Shown here piece after piece: positions 29,722-36,621 of a stretch of 36,621 bases of DNA. A program made the position numbers and the translations under genes. The stretch is from Prorocentrum cordatum. Lineage: Eukaryota > Sar > Dinophyceae > Prorocentrales > Prorocentraceae. Location of the stretch: the NCBI GenBank assembly GCA_963575745.1, contig CAUYUJ010009791.1:374767-411387 (forward strand), written 5' to 3'. Under the pieces are notes generated by a model. The model saw only the letters and a list, made by a program, of their open reading frames with translations, was not told where the DNA came from and searched no databases. Every line of letters starts with the position of its first letter. Position 1 is the first letter of the stretch.

Positions 29722-30103
29722 CGAAATCTGGAGTACTTCACACAAGCTGGGGCTCGTTTGCGCGCTTCTCCGGCCCAGCATCGCCCGAAAAGGCAGCGAG
29801 GGGGGGGTGGAGGAGGGGGTTGCCATGCAAGTAAGCCTGCCGAAGCCTCAAGAGAAGCGCATCCAAGCTGAATTCGGCACGTGCCGAGATCGGCTGGGCC
29901 GAGCCCGGCTGGCCGAGTTCGGCCTGGCCGAGTTTCGCTTTGCGGCATCCATCCCTCGTCACACAAGTATTCGAAGAAGCCCTCGCCCAAATAGCACAGT
30001 GAAGCAGACGTGGCCCACCTCCGTTCCCCGCCCACCTCTGCATTTTAGGGGTGATGTATTTGGGTGGTCTGGTTGAACGCATCATCTGAGAAGAGATCCC
30101 TGT
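29722..30103. other. Unassigned; partial repeat words
   Basis: 29828-29850 (GCAAGTAAGCCTGCCGAAGC) resembles an end of the GGCAAGTTTACTTGC family after a G-rich stretch, so a partial copy may lie at about 29795-29850. 29890-29935 repeats the CTGGCCGAGTTCGGC word. No gene supported. Confidence 0.35.
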
Positions 30104-30293
30104 ACTTATGTTGCTTCAATCGTACTTACGGAGCACATCTCATAAATGATTCCGAGCGCCTGGAAAAGTGTCGAAGCACTGTCGAACGAGTGTCGCCTCC
30201 CGGGGCCCGACACGTGAGAACCGTCAAGATTCGGTACGCTCGTGGTGCTCCAAATTCTTCCTGGTGGTCAAGGCTTGAGTAGGTTGGCACATC
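30104..30293 (-). repeat. 190-bp dispersed repeat, minus-strand copy
   Basis: Read on the minus strand, it aligns to 31554-31743 over about 190 bases with hardly any gaps. Shared blocks include CTTGA-CACCAG, TTCTCACGTGTCGGGCC and GTAAGTACGA. Both copies stay open for part of their length, giving LTCRA-x-GGDTR-x-T-x-LRH, but most codon differences change the amino acid, so selection on a protein is not indicated. No inverted ends were found; it may be part of a larger element. Confidence 0.6.
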
Positions 30294-30500
30294 ATTCGGG
30301 GGAGCGTAAGTCCCGGGTTTGCCAGGACTCGGGTTCGCCATCGTTTTTTGACGACCACGACTCGGATTTTGACGAGGAGGAGTTTTGTGGGATGTCTGCA
30401 GCGGGAGGCCTCGTCAAAATGCAGGCTCGGCCTCGTCATTTTTGTTGACGACCTCGTCGGGGATTTCCGAGTCCCCCGTACCCGGGTCTTACGTCTCCCC
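30294..30500. other. CTCGTCAAAA-word region
   Basis: Words TTTTTGACGA, TTTTGACGAGG, CCTCGTCAAAAT and TTTTTGTTGACGACCTCGTC appear in both orientations between 30344 and 30460, giving overlapping imperfect inverted repeats. No gene recognised. Confidence 0.45.
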
Positions 30501-30505
30501 GAATC

Positions 30506-30700
30506 ATGACCCTGCACCCGCTCATCGGCAACGCGCGCCACCGTCCCCCCCCACAGGTGCGCTACGGCCTCCGCTGGCACGAGGGCCGCGCGGACGACGA
30601 CGGCGGCGACGCCCGCGGCGGCGCCGCGCCCCCGGAGCCCCGGACGCCGGCGGAGCGCGCGAAGACGCCCGGCGCTCGTCGGGGGGGGAGGGCTGCCACG
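30506..30700 (+). CDS. Candidate exon or gene fragment, unidentified
   Basis: ATG at 30506 opens a frame reading TLHPLIGNARHRPPPQ, then VRYGLRWHEGRADDDGGDA and an Ala/Pro/Glu/Arg stretch. Almost every third codon position is G or C up to about 30690 while first and second positions vary, a pattern expected of GC-rich dinoflagellate coding DNA. CCCCCCCCACAG ending at 30557 could also be a splice acceptor, with GTGCGCTACGGC beginning an exon. The frame continues into the GCGAGGGAGAAAGCC repeat after 30700. No family is recognised; a captured gene piece is possible. Confidence 0.3.
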
Positions 30701-30932
30701 AATCGAGGAAGAACACCACAGAAACATAGATTTCTGGCGCTCCGCGAGGATTTCTTGGAAGCGAGGGAGAAAGCCACATGAGAATTCCTGGATTTCTTGG
30801 AAGCGAGGGAGAAAGGATTTCTTGTAAGCGAGGGAGAAAACCACACAAACATAAATTTCTGGGCTGCCACGAGTCGAGGGAGAAAGCCACATGAAAATGT
30901 CTGGCGCTCCGCGAGGATTTCTTGAATCCGCA
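30700..30932 (+). repeat. Tandem shuffled units of the GGCGCTCCGCG family
   Basis: Pieces CTGCCACGARTCGAGG, GAGGGAGAAAGCCACATGA, TTTCTGGCGCTCCGCGAGG and GGATTTCTTGGAAGCGAGGG recur two to four times in varied order. The left-arm sequence of the foldback family is embedded twice (about 30733 and 30899). Confidence 0.6.
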
Positions 30933-30933
30933 A

Positions 30934-31126
30934 GACTCTGGTAAGTTTACTTGCATGGACGGGGGGGGGGGGGCTGAGCCTGAAGCGAGCCGCAAACGAC
31001 TTGCACGTTCGGGGGGCGCGGAAATCACGCAAGTCGAGAGGCACTTGCACGCTGGTATTCGCTCGAAGAGGAGCGAGGGGGGGGGAGGGGGGGGGCGAAC
31101 GCCAGGCAAGTAAACTTGCCTGAGTC
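30934..31126. mobile_element. MITE-like element, GGCAAGTTTACTTGC family, copy 1
   Basis: GACTCTGGTAAGTTTACTTG plus C (30934-30954) is inverted at 31106-31126 with three mismatches in 21. Each end is itself nearly palindromic (AGGCAAGT-AA-ACTTGCCT at the right). It is 193 bp, contains two G-runs, and lies inside the field of GGCGCTCCGCG repeats. Confidence 0.6.
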
Positions 31127-31143
31127 CAAAAAAACACAGGCTC

Positions 31144-31307
31144 CATAAACATGAATGTCTGGCGCTCCGCGAGGATTTCCTGGATCCGCGCTGGACCCCC
31201 CTCCCTGGCTCGCGGGGCGCGCCAAGGGCGCCGCCGGAGGCGCCGCTGGGGGTGCCCAGGCGCGGATCCAAGAAACCAGCGCGGAGCGCCAGAAGTTTAT
31301 GGTTATG
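31144..31307. mobile_element. Foldback element, GGCGCTCCGCG family, copy 2
   Basis: Left arm CATAAACATGAATGTCTGGC and CTCCGCGAGGATTTCCTGG (31144-31194) is inverted at about 31255-31307 (CGGAGCGCCAGAAGTTTATG). The arms are about 50 bases with a GC-rich loop of about 60. It is clearly related to 20898-21050. The apparent plus-strand peptide WRSARISWIRAG and its mirror are products of the arms. Confidence 0.65.
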
Positions 31308-31378
31308 TTTTTTTTGTTCCTCGAACGAAGGAACCGGGTTCTGAGGGCGCTGGGCCTTGCGGTTTTGGTTCGAGAGCG

Positions 31379-31505
31379 CCTCCAAGCTGGGGTCCGAACA
31401 GATGGGGTCGGAGCATCGGGCCGCATCGCCGAGGCATCGGCAACAATGCCTTGGCGACGTCGGCGCGATCCTCCAACCCCATCTGCTCGGACCCCATGCT
31501 GGAGG
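31379..31505. mobile_element. Foldback element, 30-bp arms
   Basis: CCTCCAAGCTGGGGTCCGAA and CAGATGGGGT (31379-31408) is inverted at 31476-31505 with about four mismatches. The middle contains GCATCGGGCCGCATCGCC and GCCGAGGCATCGGC. One copy seen. Confidence 0.55.
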
Positions 31506-31553
31506 AGTGCGAGCGGGTCCTGTGGAAATTGGGTCCGAGGTGGCCCAGCATGG

Positions 31554-31743
31554 TGATGTTCCAACCGACTTACGCCTTGATCACCAGAAAGACCTTCGAG
31601 CACCACGAAAATACCGAAATTTGAGGCTTCTCACGTGTCGGGCCCTGGGAGGCGATACTCGTCTGACACTGCTTCGGCACTTGTCTGGGCGCTCGAAATG
31701 ATTTCTGGGATGTGGTCCTTAAGTACGACGGGAGCAACATGAG
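31554..31743 (+). repeat. 190-bp dispersed repeat, plus-strand copy
   Basis: Plus-strand partner of 30104-30293. Divergence is mostly substitutions, spread evenly. Confidence 0.6.
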
Positions 31744-31928
31744 CCCAGCACTGGTTCGGGCCGTGAAGAGAGGCGGGGGAGGCTCGTGGTCCTGGCTTCG
31801 AGCTGTTCTTGCTCTTGCGGCCTCCGGGGGCCGGCGCCGTCGGGCCCAGGGGCCGTCAGAAGAACGGATCCGAGGAACCAGCTGCACCGCGTGGACCCCC
31901 ATGGCATGGGTCGGGGGGCCGATGTTGA
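31744..31928. other. Unassigned GC-rich sequence
   Basis: No gene or repeat recognised between the 190-bp repeat and the GGA tract. Confidence 0.5.
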
Positions 31929-31980
31929 GGAGGAGGAGGAGGAGGAGGAGGAGGAGGAGGAGGAGGAGGAGGAGGAGGAT
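31929..31980 (+). repeat. GGA tract 9
   Basis: About 50 bases of pure GGA repeat on the plus strand. Confidence 0.9.
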
Positions 31981-32009
31981 GGCCTCGCCTTCCCTCGCCA
32001 CCCACCACA

Positions 32010-32151
32010 CCACCCCAGTCCAACCCGAAGGGTTCCATTTACGTTCCTTTTCCAGTGGGAGGGGGAGCTCGGGGCACATTGACAAATGACGTCTGGAAGC
32101 CTTACCTCCCCCCCAACCCCAAATTCGGGTCTTCGGGTTGGGTTGGGGTGG
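32010..32151 (+). mobile_element. MITE-like element, CCAACCCGAAG family, copy 2
   Basis: CCACCCCAGTCCAACCCGAA plus G (32010-32030) is inverted at 32131-32151 with two mismatches in 21. Its inside (TTTTCCAGTGGGAGGGGG, CTCGGGGCACATTGAC) aligns with copy 1 at 8428-8577. It is 142 bp. Confidence 0.6.
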
Positions 32152-32290
32152 TCTGGTAGGTTTTTAGTCATCCCCCTCTTGACCGCTGCCCTGGCCGGGC
32201 CCAAGCCGGTTCAGACCCCCGGCCGCATCTTGCCTGAGGGGAGCCGGGTCCTGAGGCGTTTCGCGAAGGACAGAACACTGCGTAAACATT

Positions 32291-32448
32291 AAGTCGAGCC
32301 TGTCCCTCTACAGGAGGAATATTCAAAAATAGTCAACGAAATAGTCTTGGGACGATGTTCTCAATATGTTTTGGCTATTGTTGCGTTATTGTGGGGGTAT
32401 TTCAAATTGTTCGTCCAAAACCCGCATGTAGGGGGACACGCCCGATCT
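32291..32448 (+). mobile_element. MITE-like element, AGTCGGGC family, copy 2
   Basis: Starts AAGTCGAGCCTGTCCCTCTA, ends GGGGGACACGCCCGATCT. The interior has GGAGGAATATTCAAAAATAG and TGGGACGAT, shared with copies 3 and 6. 158 bp. Confidence 0.75.
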
Positions 32449-32505
32449 AACACTGCACAAAAATTATTTGTCGGAGGTCCGCGCGGGCTTCTTGGAGAGA
32501 GTCGT

Positions 32506-32649
32506 AAGTCGGACATTTCCCTCCACAGGAGGAGTATTCAAAAATAGCAAAACAATAGTCTGGGGACGATTTTTTTCAATTTGGGGTACTTTTTTGGACT
32601 ACTTCCCATTTTCCGTCAAAATCCGCCTGTAGGGGGGGACATCCGACCG
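32506..32649 (+). mobile_element. MITE-like element, AGTCGGGC family, copy 3
   Basis: Starts AAGTCGGACATTTCCCTCCA and ends GGGGGGACATCCGACC. The interior GGGGACGATTTTTTTCAAT and AAAATCCGCCTGTAGG are shared with the other copies. 144 bp. Confidence 0.75.
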
Positions 32650-32670
32650 AAAGGGAGTTTTTTTCTTCAG

Positions 32671-32833
32671 CCTCAGGCAAGCTACTTACACAGCACTCGC
32701 CCCCCCTCTCAACCGCCTCTGCAAGGGATGCTGGGCCTGGGCGTGCGTGAGTTCCAGATGTTTGCCTCTCGGGCCTCGCCAAGCACCCCCCCTCCTCCCG
32801 ACCCCCCCCCCAAGCAAGTGAACTTGCCAGAAC
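32671..32833. mobile_element. MITE-like element, GGCAAGTTTACTTGC family, copy 2
   Basis: GCCTCAGGCAAGCTACTTAC (32671-32690) faces GCAAGTGAACTTGCCAGAAC (32814-32833), a weaker inverted pair than in copy 1. Interior words such as GCGTGAGTTCCAG and GCCTCTCGGG correspond on the opposite strand to those near 30985-31045, suggesting reversed orientation. Confidence 0.45.
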
Positions 32834-33289
32834 CGGAAGATCACGGCCGCAAGGAAGCGGGTTCTTTGGGAACCGGGTCCTGAGGTTTTCGTCGAAGAAC
32901 AAGCATCTTGCATTATCACGATTTCTCAGAGGTCCGCTCGGATTTTTTGGATCAGCGCTGGTACATGTCCGATGGAGATCGCCATGGAAGGCATGGGTCA
33001 TCTCGACGGGGTTCTTCCGAAGTTCGAGGTTCGAAATCCTCGGGTTCTCGGGCGTGCTCGCCGGCTTCCACTGAGTGCGTTCCCGCAGCTGCGCCTCGCC
33101 GAGGCCGTGGGTGCCCAGATTGTCCCGAGCGGCCGCAGGAGACCGATCGCCACGAAGGACGCGGCTCCTGCGGGAAACAGGCCCTGAGGTTTTTGTCGCC
33201 GTCTTTGGCCTCGACAGCGACCTACGGGTTCGCCGACGACGACGGCGATGACGACGACGACAACGAGCGCGACAATGACGACAAGTCTT
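32834..33289. other. Unassigned; GGTCCTGAGG words and a GAC patch
   Basis: GAACCGGGTCCTGAGGTTTT (32869) has relatives at 32244, 33179, 35148 and 31335, so a short dispersed word is present. The plus frame near 33085-33185 (LRLAEAVGAQIVPSGRRRP) is mildly protein-like. 33235-33285 is a short GAC-rich patch (Asp-rich on plus). No gene called. Confidence 0.35.
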
Positions 33290-33411
33290 AAGTCGGGCAT
33301 GTCCCTCTGAAGGAGGAATATTCAAACATAGTCAAACAATACTATTGCTACGATTTTCCAATGGTTGACTTTGTTATTCCAGAATCCGCCAGTAGGGGGA
33401 CATGCCCGATT
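33290..33411 (+). mobile_element. MITE-like element, AGTCGGGC family, copy 4
   Basis: Starts AAGTCGGGCATGTCCCTCTG, ends GGGGACATGCCCGATTT. Shortest full copy (122 bp), with part of the AT-rich interior missing. Confidence 0.75.
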
Positions 33412-33766
33412 TGAGCCAAGACTGGCGACGACGCCAACGACGATCCCAAAGGACGGGCTGGGCGAGCGGAGCCTGACGGGCGGGTCGGGCGTCGTCGCCC
33501 GGTCTGGAGCCCCGGGACTTCCACGGGTCGAATCAGCTCGGAGAAGTCGCGGGCGGCAAGGAGGGGGGTGATGAATCATGGCGTTGGCCATGATATTTCC
33601 GCAGATTTCATGGCGCCCCTTCTCATTTCAATACGTCCCCGGCTCCCCCCCTGGGCCGCGCGCGTGCCGCTGGCCATGATTTGCGCCCCCCCCCCCCTCT
33701 TGGACGCCGCCCTCGTGGCCGCCCCCGAAAAAGGCAACAGAAAAATTGAGTTTTGGGCTCCAGTCG

Positions 33767-33768
<2 letters not shown>
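33412..33768. other. Unassigned sequence
   Basis: No gene supported. It contains a C-run near 33688 and a few CCATGAT/ATCATGG words in both orientations (33575-33685). Confidence 0.45.
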
Positions 33769-33813
<45 letters not shown>

Positions 33814-33940
33814 ATATATAATATATATATATATATGTATATTTACAAAAACAAACATACACACATACATATACATACGTACGTACGTACGTACGTACGT
33901 ACGTACACATACATGTACATACTTGTTTACGCTGTATATA

Positions 33941-33974
<34 letters not shown>

Positions 33975-33980
33975 TGCATG

Positions 33981-34018
<38 letters not shown>

Positions 34019-34020
34019 TG
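33769..34020. repeat. (AT)n, (ACGT)n and (ACAT)n microsatellites
   Basis: (TA)n at 33769-33840, ACAT words, an (ACGT)7 block at about 33877-33904, and (TA)n again at 33945-34019. Alternating AT and ACGT runs are fully self-complementary. Confidence 0.95.
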
Positions 34021-34195
34021 CGTAAGGGCTTCGCCCCCTGCCGCCGCCCCCCTCTTTCGGATAATGGGCAATGCAAGAGCGAAATCATGAGGCATTGGCG
34101 CCGCCGTGAAACAGCGTCGGGACTTCACGCGAAGACAATGAGTAACCGGCAAGACAAATTGAGCTTCTGATGACATGGTTTAATTTCGGCATTGT
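34021..34195. other. Unassigned sequence
   Basis: Short non-repetitive stretch with balanced composition and no supportable gene. Confidence 0.5.
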
Positions 34196-34695
34196 ACTTC
34201 GAGGGTATATGGCTTCGCATACGCGAGTAGCGCGTAATTTGAGAGGGTGTATGGCTTCGGGCTCGCAGATATAGCGTAATGTACGCAGGTTGTTGGCTTC
34301 GGAGACGCGACTATGACTTTATTTACGAGGGTGTATGGCTTCGGACACGCGAATCTCGCGTAATTTACGAGGGTGTATGGCTTCGGGGTCGCAACTATCA
34401 TGTGCGCAGGTTCATTGCTTCGGAGACGCGAATATCGCTTAATGTACGAAGGTTAATGGCTTCGGTGAGGCGAATATCGCGTGATTTGCGAGCGTGTGTG
34501 GCCTCGGGGACGTGAGTATTGCCTAATGCACGAGGGTGTATAGCTTCGGGGACACGAATACGGAGTATTTTGCAAGGGTTTATGGCTTCGGGGACGCTAA
34601 TATTGTGTTATTCGTGAGGGTCTATGACCTCGGAGATGCGAACATTGTGTAATTTACGAGGGTGTACGGCCTCGGGGGTGCGAATTTCATATATT
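34196..34695 (+). repeat. 42-bp tandem array, 12 units
   Basis: GGCTTCG or its variants recur at 34211, 34253, 34295, 34337, 34379, about 34416, 34458, 34500, 34542, 34584, 34626 and 34668, with a 42-base step except for one 37-base unit. Consensus words are TTTACGAGGGTGTATGGCTT and CGGGGACGCGAATATCGCGT. 42 is 14 codons, so plus (YEGVWLR-type) and minus (PKPYTLVNYA-type) peptides persist, but stops occur in both. Confidence 0.95.
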
Positions 34696-34904
34696 CTTAC
34701 GTGTCCCACGCCCCCCCCCCAGGAATTCAGAGCACGCGATCCGGGCGTGGTAACTAGGTTCTTCGGCTCCCCTCTTCGCGCGGTCCATCAACAAGGAACA
34801 GCAAGCAGCAAGAAGCATAATTGTAACAGTGGGAACTGGGAACTGGAGCTGGCGCAGGGAACAGCAAACCCTAGCCATACAGCCTGGTGGCCCCACAAAG
34901 CGGC
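34696..34904. other. Unassigned sequence
   Basis: It holds GGAACAGCAAGCAGC-like words (34793 and 34858) and a C-run at 34712. No gene seen. Confidence 0.45.
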
Positions 34905-34910
34905 CGGCGG

Positions 34911-34952
<42 letters not shown>

Positions 34953-35108
34953 GTGTACATGAACATACCCATGTACCTATTCATAGACACAGACATAGAC
35001 ATTGACATAGACTTATTCACACGCATATATTTATACATATACATACACATATACATATATACATGTATAAGGATGTATGTGTAACATACACACATCTATA
35101 CATGATGT
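34905..35108. repeat. (CA)n, (TA)n and ACATAG microsatellites
   Basis: (CA)12 then (TA)n, followed by CATAGACA and ATACATAT words to about 35108. Confidence 0.9.
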
Positions 35109-35353
35109 ATGTTTTTGCCACGCCACGCCCGGCTGGTCCTCAAGGAAACGAGTCCTGAGGTGTTTGTTGCCGTCCTTGGTCCCTGTCAGAAATGGCCTGA
35201 AGGAGTTGGGCCCAGGGGGAAGGCCCCGGGGGGGTTCGGACCCGTGCCCCACAGGACCCGCGCCCTCCAGGCCGAGGGGAGGGGGGGGCTCCTTGACCTC
35301 CCAGAGTGCCAGGAGAACCGCCTTCCAAGCCTGCAAACCCATTGGACTGCTTG

Positions 35354-35421
35354 TGAAGCCTCGACGGCGGGAATTTTTAGATATCGAGGTCATGATGCTG
35401 GTTTTTGTGGCCCTCCTGGAA
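35354..35421 (+). repeat. Direct repeat of about 65 bp, copy 1
   Basis: TGAAGCCTCGACGGCGGGAA through GTGGCCCTCCTGGA matches 35798-35861 at about 80 percent. The GCAAACATGG-family element starts at the next base (35422). Confidence 0.6.
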
Positions 35422-35570
35422 TCAGGCGATCGCAAACATGGATCAAGGGGGCGTGGATTAGCGACGGGCCTTGCTTCCATGGGACATCGCGGATTTCCGC
35501 CGCCGAGCGAGACGGCGACTGCCGCATTTGGGGGAGGGCACCTCCCCCGATCTATGCTTGCGCGCCCCCG
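35422..35570 (+). mobile_element. MITE-like element, GCAAACATGG family, short copy
   Basis: Starts TCAGGCGATCGCAAACATGG (identical to 3999-4036 for 38 bases) and ends ATCTATGCTTGCGCGCCC, inverted to the start with two mismatches in 13. It sits directly at the end of the 65-bp repeat copy, while the second repeat copy (35861) continues into different sequence, as expected if the element inserted beside it. Confidence 0.55.
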
Positions 35571-35797
35571 ACTGAAGTCGGCGTCACCCCAACTTAGTTA
35601 TACTATATGTGCGTCGCCACTCCAGGGGCGACGCGCGCACCGAGAAATCCTGCAGTATATGCGTCGTGGCGGGCGCTTGTTGGCCACACCACTCGGGAAA
35701 CGATATACTACAATTTGGGTATGCTATATGTTCGGGTCGGACGCGCGCCTCCAAGGAGGACGTACAGTACCAGCATGTGTCTCTAATCTACGTCCCA
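35571..35797. other. Unassigned; small hairpin
   Basis: GCGTCGCC-ACTCCAG-GGGCGACGC (about 35612-35634) is a small hairpin, and TATACTATATGTGCGTCG-like words recur at 35599, 35655 and 35707. No gene seen. Confidence 0.4.
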
Positions 35798-35861
35798 TGA
35801 AGCCTCGACGGGGATTTTTAGATGTCGAGGCCATGGCGCTGAATTTCGTGGCCCTCCTGGA
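35798..35861 (+). repeat. Direct repeat of about 65 bp, copy 2
   Basis: Second copy of 35354-35421, with one small gap (GGCGGG against GGGG). Confidence 0.6.
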
Positions 35862-35965
35862 AGGCCAGGGCCCCGGCGGCGTGAGTTGTGTTGGCCCTCC
35901 CCCGCGGGCGGTGTGCTCCGCGACCTCGGCCTCGGGGGGCCCGCGCGGTCGGGCCCCGTAGGGGT

Positions 35966-36008
35966 AAGTCGGGCGCGTCCCTCTACGGGAGGAACATTTT
36001 AATATTCA
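35966..36008 (+). mobile_element. AGTCGGGC family, copy 5 (left end only)
   Basis: AAGTCGGGCGCGTCCCTCTA and GGAGGAACATT match the left end of the family. The right end is not found downstream, so the copy is truncated. Confidence 0.6.
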
Positions 36009-36450
36009 TGGCGCAGTCTTCGATCTGAGATTCTTGTCTCAGAAGAGTTGTCGACACGCTTTTGGCGCGTCGTGGCCTCCTCGTTTCGGAGTTGGCTGTT
36101 GTTGACGGCCCTGGGCGTCTGTGCCGATGGCGCCGCCTCTGCGTCGCCCGCCTCCGGGATGTCAGGGCGCACACCGTGAGTGTGCTGGGAGGCTGACGTG
36201 GTTCATGGCGTCAACGTCGCAGAGCGGATGTCGTTCGGAAAAGCGATAGGGTGGGAGGGTTTCGTTCCGGAGTGTCCTGGAGAATGTCGTTCCGGATTTC
36301 GAGGTGAAGTTCGTGCGGATTTTATGTTGGCCAGGAGTGATTAAGACAAATCCACCGACGTTGGTGCCCTCGCGGCACGGACCTCCCATATCTGTCGTTC
36401 TTCCGTCGTGGCAGGAGTCCGCCTGAACGTTCAGGGGCAACGTTAGGGTT
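36009..36450. other. Unassigned sequence
   Basis: No gene recognised. A small hairpin CTGAGA-TTCTTG-TCTCAG lies near 36022-36039, and GTCGTTCCGGATTTCG/GTTTCGTTCCGGAGTG words recur at 36260-36300. Confidence 0.5.
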
Positions 36451-36606
36451 CAGTCGGCATGTCCCTCTACAAGAGGAGTATTCAAATATAGTCCAGAAAA
36501 AGTCCGCGGACGATTTTTGGACAATGTTTGGCTACTTTTGAGCACTCGTTGGCTATATTTCAGTTTTTGTCATCCAATCTCCCCTGTAGGAGGACATGCC
36601 CGACCT
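36451..36606 (+). mobile_element. MITE-like element, AGTCGGGC family, copy 6
   Basis: Starts CAGTCGGCATGTCCCTCTAC and ends GGAGGACATGCCCGACCT. Beyond the ends, GGGTT on the left and AACCC on the right extend the inverted repeat. Interior GAGGAGTATTCAAATATAGTC and GCGGACGATTTTTGGACAAT are typical. 156 bp. Confidence 0.75.
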
Positions 36607-36621
36607 AACCCTAGGGCTTGG

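Noticed and set aside
31151-31624. Conserved protein WRSARISWIRAG...
   Set aside because: The peptide and its mirror-like second half come from the two arms of a foldback element.
33010-33045. T-arm-like CGAGGTTCGAAATCCTCG
   Set aside because: The loop has eight bases, not seven, and no cloverleaf forms upstream.
33568-34170. 200-codon plus frame
   Set aside because: Most of it is Tyr-Ile translation of AT microsatellite. The first third has no recognisable domain.

Overview
This window looks like a repeat-dominated stretch of a very GC-rich eukaryotic nuclear genome. A dinoflagellate is the best guess, at moderate confidence. The reasons are: no intact gene, no operon or other bacterial organisation, very long trinucleotide and purine tracts, satellite arrays, many short inverted-repeat elements, a decayed retroelement whose RNase H and Cys-rich end resemble what I remember of dinoflagellate LINE-type elements, and a 100-N scaffold gap. 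I found no spliced leader, rRNA or convincing tRNA, so the assignment rests on texture.

Layout. 1-3 kb: a (TC)n tract, a degenerate coding-like stretch with three in-frame stops, and a retroelement remnant (about 1.9-2.95 kb). 3-4.4 kb: two GGA tracts around a short high-GC3 exon candidate, then an inverted-repeat element. 4.4-11 kb: mostly unassigned DNA with (CA)n, GGA and small tandem repeats. 11.1-14.8 kb: composite satellite locus 1. It is an AT-rich 'S' array (unit roughly 150-190 bp) that switches orientation once, then a 58-bp junction, then a 65-bp 'P' array whose unit carries a 22-bp GC palindrome and which also switches orientation. 14.8-20 kb: a 20-bp minisatellite, a coding-like minus-strand segment, a nearly 1-kb GTC/GAC tract, GGA tracts, and an 0.9-kb ACAT tract. 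20-21.5 kb: three inverted-repeat elements. 21.5 kb: the assembly gap, followed by arrays with periods of 73 bp, CCTAGG-like units, and 11 bp. 23.1-28.2 kb: composite satellite locus 2, with the same order S array, 58-bp junction (57/58 identical), P array. 28.2-29.35 kb: an array of about 150 bp, a strong hairpin, and a 15-bp array. 29.5-36.6 kb: a dense field of small inverted-repeat (MITE-like) elements, the most repeated having six copies, plus a 42-bp minisatellite and AT microsatellites.

Nothing here can be presented as a working gene system. The most unusual content is structural: two copies of a composite inverted satellite locus with a conserved junction, and several MITE-like families clustered within about 16 kb. 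Coding calls are candidate exons or relics only. The very long open frames over the arrays follow from repeats that lack stop codons.
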